Origin: an uncultured Prevotella sp.
GTDB lineage: Bacteria > Bacteroidota > Bacteroidia > Bacteroidales > Bacteroidaceae
DNA: 9,309 nucleotides
Reading direction: 5' to 3'
Assembly (NCBI GenBank): GCA_900553155.1
Contig: USCM01000058.1
Span: forward strand, 1 to 9,309
This document shows positions 6,214 through 9,309 of this stretch, piece by piece. Every line of letters starts with the position of its first letter. Position 1 is the stretch's first letter. The notes below the pieces were generated by a model, which ran no database searches, was not told the origin of the DNA, and worked only from the letters and a program-made list of their open reading frames with translations. A program made the position numbers and the translations under genes.

Positions 6214-7497
6214 ATGAAGAAGAATCTAAGAACAGCTTCTATCTGCGTGCAGGGAGGCTACGAGGCTAAAAACGGAGAACCCATCGAAGTGCCCATCATC
6301 CAGAGCACTACATTCAAGTACGACAACTCGGAGGAGATGGCTATGCTCTTCGACCTTAAGAAGGAAGGCTACTTCTACACCCGACTACAGAACCCTACCA
6401 ACGACGCCGTGGCACAGAAGATTGCACAACTGGAAGGCGGCGTGGGCGCCGTACTGACCAGCAGCGGACAGGCAGCTAACTTCTATGCCGTGTTCAACAT
6501 CTGCGAGGCTGGCGACCACATCGTTACAAGCAACGAGATTTATGGCGGAACATTCAACCTGTTCGGTGTAACGCTGAAGAAGCTGGGCATTGAATGTACA
6601 TTTGTAAACCCCAACGACTCGGAAGAGGAGATACAGAAAGCTTTCCGCCCAAATACCAAGGTGGTATTCGGCGAGACTATAAGCAACCCCGGATGCGCCG
6701 TGCTCGATATTGAGAAGTTTGCCCGCATTGCACACAAGAATGGTGTTCCTCTTATTGTGGACAACACTTTTGCCACACCTATCAACTGCCGCCCGTTTGA
6801 ATGGGGAGCCGACATAGTTACACACAGCACTACAAAATATATGGACGGCACAGCAAGTCAGGTAGGCGGTTGTGTGGTTGACAGCGGCAACTTCAACTGG
6901 CTCGAGCATGCCGACAAGTTCCCTGGACTTTGCACTCCGGACGAGAGCTACCACGGTCTGACATACGCCGAGAAGTTCGGCAAAATGGGCTACACCACCA
7001 AGCTTGTGGCGCAGCTGATGCGCGACCTTGGCTCTATCCCAGCCCCGATGAACTCGTTTATACTTAACCTCGGCTTGCAGTCGCTCCACCTGCGCATGAA
7101 GCAGCATTGCGCCAATGCTCAGCGTGTGGCAGAATTCTTGCAGGCTGACGAGCGTGTGGCTTGGGTTCACTTTAGCGGGCTGTCTGGCGACGAATACCAC
7201 GAACTTGCCAAGAAATACTTGCCCAATGGCTCGTGTGGCGTTATTGCCTTCGGACTGAAGGGCGACCGCGAGACCGCAATACGCTTTATGGACTCGCTCG
7301 ACATGATAAACATCGTGACACACGTGGCTGACGCACGCACCTGTGTGCTCCATCCAGCAAGCCACACACACCGCCAAATGTCTGACGAGCAGTTGCGCGA
7401 GGCAGGCGTTGCACCCGACCTCATCCGCCTGTCGGTAGGCATTGAGGACGTTGAGGACATATTGGACGACATCAAACAGGCATTGGAAAAAATCTAA
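6214..7497 (+). CDS. metY: O-acetylhomoserine sulfhydrylase (MetY type)
   Basis: This PLP enzyme of the Cys/Met metabolism family makes homocysteine from O-acetylhomoserine and sulfide, feeding methionine synthesis by direct sulfhydrylation in the cytoplasm. The 427 residues match MetY (about 430) better than cystathionine gamma-synthase or lyase (about 380-400). Visible features are YTRLQNPT (55-62, whose Tyr and Arg bind the cofactor phosphate of the neighbouring subunit), SSGQAA (83-88, phosphate-binding), VDNTFATP (182-189, with Asp183 contacting the PLP nitrogen) and HSTTKY with the Schiff-base Lys208. The insert FPGLCTPDESYHG (236-248) is typical of MetY. Arg405 in RLSVGIED (405-412) binds the substrate carboxylate. 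Nothing is missing. It stands alone, divergent from the lipoprotein gene and convergent with tex. Enzymes of this family differ in sulfide or methanethiol preference, which the sequence alone does not settle. Confidence 0.93.
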   Translation: MKKNLRTASICVQGGYEAKNGEPIEVPIIQSTTFKYDNSEEMAMLFDLKKEGYFYTRLQNPTNDAVAQKIAQLEGGVGAVLTSSGQAANFYAVFNICEAGDHIVTSNEIYGGTFNLFGVTLKKLGIECTFVNPNDSEEEIQKAFRPNTKVVFGETISNPGCAVLDIEKFARIAHKNGVPLIVDNTFATPINCRPFEWGADIVTHSTTKYMDGTASQVGGCVVDSGNFNWLEHADKFPGLCTPDESYHGLTYAEKFGKMGYTTKLVAQLMRDLGSIPAPMNSFILNLGLQSLHLRMKQHCANAQRVAEFLQADERVAWVHFSGLSGDEYHELAKKYLPNGSCGVIAFGLKGDRETAIRFMDSLDMINIVTHVADARTCVLHPASHTHRQMSDEQLREAGVAPDLIRLSVGIEDVEDILDDIKQALEKI

Positions 7498-7508
7498 TAA
7501 GCACAAAC

Positions 7509-7563
7509 AAAAGAAAGGAGCCAAGGAGTAGACTTAAAAACTACTCCTTGGCTCCTTTCTTTT
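7509..7563. terminator. Bidirectional terminator between metY and tex
   Basis: A 23-bp perfect inverted repeat (7509-7531 with 7541-7563) around the loop ACTTAAAAA. The arms begin with AAAAGAAAGG and end with CCTTTCTTTT, so each strand ends its stem in a T-rich tract. It sits 11 bp after the metY stop and 6 bp after the tex stop in the opposite direction, as expected for a terminator shared by converging genes. Confidence 0.9.
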
Positions 7564-7569
7564 ACCCAT

Positions 7570-9309
7570 TTATTCTCTCATCGACAGAGAGATTCGCTGT
7601 CGCTTCTTATCCACATCAGTAACCCTAACCACAACGTGCTGATGAAGCTTTACAACCTCATTGGGGTCCTTAACGTAGCGATCGGCCAACTGAGAGATAT
7701 GCACAAGTCCGTCCTGATGAACACCCACATCAACAAAGGCACCAAAGTTTGTGATATTGGTGACAATGCCAGGAAGAAGCATACCAACCTGCAAATCGGC
7801 AACCTCGTGCACACGAGGGTCAAACTCGAAAGCCTCAACAGCAGCACGAGGGTCGCGACCCGGACGCTGAAGCTCAGCCATGATATCATTAAGCGTAGGC
7901 ATTCCTACCGCATCGGTGACGTAATCTTTAAGATGTATAGTCTTTTGAAGCTCCTTGTTGTCGATAAGCTCAGCAACCGTGCAGCCCTTGTCCTTAGCCA
8001 TTGCCTTAACTATGTCATAGCTCTCGGGGTGCACCGCACTATTGTCAAGAGGATTCTTTGCACCAGGTATGCGCAAGAATCCTGCACACTGAACGTATGC
8101 AACAGGACCGAGAAGGGGAACCTTCTTCAATTCGGCACGCGACTTAAAGGCACCATTCTTGTCTCTATACTCAACGATATTTTTGGCTGTTGTAGCATTA
8201 AGACCGCTGACATACATCAACAGGTGACGGCTTGCCGTGTTGAGATTAACGCCAACTGTGTTCACACACGACTCAACAACCATATCCAGGCTTTTCTTCA
8301 ACTCGGCTTGGTCGACATCGTGCTGATACTGTCCTACACCAATACTCTTAGGATCTATCTTCACAAGCTCGGCAAGCGGGTCCATAAGGCGTCTGCCTAT
8401 GGATACAGCTCCACGCACCGTAACGTCCTTATCGGGAAACTCCTCGCGTGCTGCCTCCGAAGCCGAATAGACCGAAGCACCATCCTCGCTAACCACAAAA
8501 ACATCAATATCGGAGCTGAGCCCTATCTCCTTCAAGAAGGACGACGTCTCACGACTTGCCGTACCATTGCCTACAGCTATTGCTTCTATATCATACTTCT
8601 TTGCCATTGACAGCACCTGTCGAGAGGCGCCAGCACGGTCGTTCTTTGGCGCATGAGGATAGATAGCCTCAAAATGAAGCAATGCACCCTGTGCATCAAG
8701 GCATACCACCTTGCAACCAGTACGGAATCCTGGGTCAACACCCATGACATGCTTCTGACCTAAAGGCGCAGCAAGAAGCAACTGACGCAGATTCTGGGTA
8801 AAGACACCTATGGCTTCCTTATCCGCATCCTGCTTGCTTGACAATGCAAACTCGGTCTCAATGGAAGGCTTAAGCAAGCGCTTGAAAGCATCGTCGGCAG
8901 CCTCGCCAACCAATTTGCTACACTCGCCACGTCCAGTGACATACTGCCGACGTATCTTTTCCTTACATTCATCGTCGTCGGCAGATATGCTTATACGAAG
9001 AAATCCTTCCTTTTCGCCACGGCGCATGGCAAGCAAGCGATGTGACGAACAACGGCGCAGAGGCTCGGAGAAGTCGAAATAATCGCTGTACTTCTGCGCA
9101 TCATCCTCCTCTGCCTTGGTCTTTACAACCTTCGACGTGATTGTAGCCTCACGACGAAACACACTGCGTATCGACTTGCGCACACGCTCGTTCTCGTTAA
9201 TGGTCTCGGCAATGATATACTTGGCACCCTGTATGGCATCCTCAGCCGTCTTTACATCGCCCTTGACATACTTAGATGCAGCTGCAAGAGGATTGGAGTC
9301 GCGCTGTAT
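7570..9309 (-). CDS. tex: Tex family RNA-binding transcription accessory protein, N-terminus cut by window edge
   Basis: The frame is open from base 9309 to the TAA at 7570, giving 579 visible residues; full-length Tex is usually 700-800. A GTG codon at 9183 could be mistaken for the start, but the 42 codons upstream (including NPLAAASKYVKGDVKT and AIQGAKYIIAE) continue the Tex N-terminal helical region, so the true start lies outside. Numbering from the edge, the YqgF/RNase H-like domain begins at GVDPGFRTGC (190-199). Helix-hairpin-helix repeats follow at about 350-412 (NTASRHLLMYVSGLN, then YRDKNGAFKSRAELKKVPLLGP). A C-terminal S1 domain occupies about 508-577 (GMLLPGIVTNITNFGAFVDV, then DGLVHISQLA). 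Tex binds nucleic acid and affects transcription and RNA processing in several bacteria; its exact reaction is unsettled. It converges on metY, with the shared hairpin after its stop. Confidence 0.95.
   Translation of the reverse strand: MQRDSNPLAAASKYVKGDVKTAEDAIQGAKYIIAETINENERVRKSIRSVFRREATITSKVVKTKAEEDDAQKYSDYFDFSEPLRRCSSHRLLAMRRGEKEGFLRISISADDDECKEKIRRQYVTGRGECSKLVGEAADDAFKRLLKPSIETEFALSSKQDADKEAIGVFTQNLRQLLLAAPLGQKHVMGVDPGFRTGCKVVCLDAQGALLHFEAIYPHAPKNDRAGASRQVLSMAKKYDIEAIAVGNGTASRETSSFLKEIGLSSDIDVFVVSEDGASVYSASEAAREEFPDKDVTVRGAVSIGRRLMDPLAELVKIDPKSIGVGQYQHDVDQAELKKSLDMVVESCVNTVGVNLNTASRHLLMYVSGLNATTAKNIVEYRDKNGAFKSRAELKKVPLLGPVAYVQCAGFLRIPGAKNPLDNSAVHPESYDIVKAMAKDKGCTVAELIDNKELQKTIHLKDYVTDAVGMPTLNDIMAELQRPGRDPRAAVEAFEFDPRVHEVADLQVGMLLPGIVTNITNFGAFVDVGVHQDGLVHISQLADRYVKDPNEVVKLHQHVVVRVTDVDKKRQRISLSMRE

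Noticed and set aside
6385..7524. A 379-codon minus-strand open frame opposite metY
   Set aside because: It is the complement of a strongly supported PLP enzyme. The Cys- and His-rich, Val-Ala-heavy translation has no domain pattern and overlaps the terminator.
7636..8610. A 324-codon plus-strand open frame opposite tex
   Set aside because: It lies entirely over the YqgF, HhH and S1 coding region of tex, and its translation looks like an antisense reading of it.
9181..9183. GTG as a start codon for tex, giving a 537-residue protein
   Set aside because: The frame continues upstream to the window edge with sequence typical of the Tex N-terminal region; the real start lies beyond 9309.

Overview
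The window looks like a chromosomal segment of a Bacteroidales bacterium, most likely a Prevotella-type member of Prevotellaceae. Four intergenic promoters fit the Bacteroidota consensus (TTG or TTTG, 19-20 bp spacer, TAnnTTTG). Start codons follow A-rich leaders rather than clear Shine-Dalgarno sequences, and the proteins (gyrase A, PRPP synthetase, Tex, O-acetylhomoserine sulfhydrylase) have a Bacteroidota character. The genus is inferred from overall impression, not from a search.

Layout, left to right. (1) Minus strand, 1-3620: gyrA followed after 29 bp by a secreted TPR-repeat protein that runs off the left edge, probably one transcript started by a promoter at 3727-3756. (2) A 297-bp divergent intergenic region, 3621-3917, carrying the gyrA promoter, a structured gyrA leader and a second promoter facing right. 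(3) Plus strand, 3918-5485: a diverged thiamine-phosphate-synthase/TenI-fold protein and, 41 bp later, prs, closed by a hairpin terminator at 5542-5579. (4) Minus strand, 5632-6048: a small unrecognised probable lipoprotein. (5) A divergent promoter region, 6049-6213, with a perfect 7+7 inverted repeat lying on the lipoprotein promoter. (6) Plus strand, 6214-7497: a MetY-type O-acetylhomoserine sulfhydrylase. (7) A 23-bp perfect hairpin that can terminate both converging genes. (8) Minus strand, 7570 to the right edge: tex, lacking only its N-terminal part because the window ends.

The genes are mostly independent housekeeping functions: DNA supercoiling (GyrA), PRPP supply for nucleotides and amino acids (Prs), sulfur incorporation into homocysteine (MetY) and RNA/transcription quality (Tex). 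I see no mobile element, CRISPR array, tRNA, rRNA, phage gene or defence system. The observations most worth a second look are the gyrA leader hairpin, the ThiE-like protein that has lost the substrate-binding residues of the true enzyme, the glycine at the acidic quinolone-determining position of GyrA, and the candidate operator before the orphan lipoprotein.
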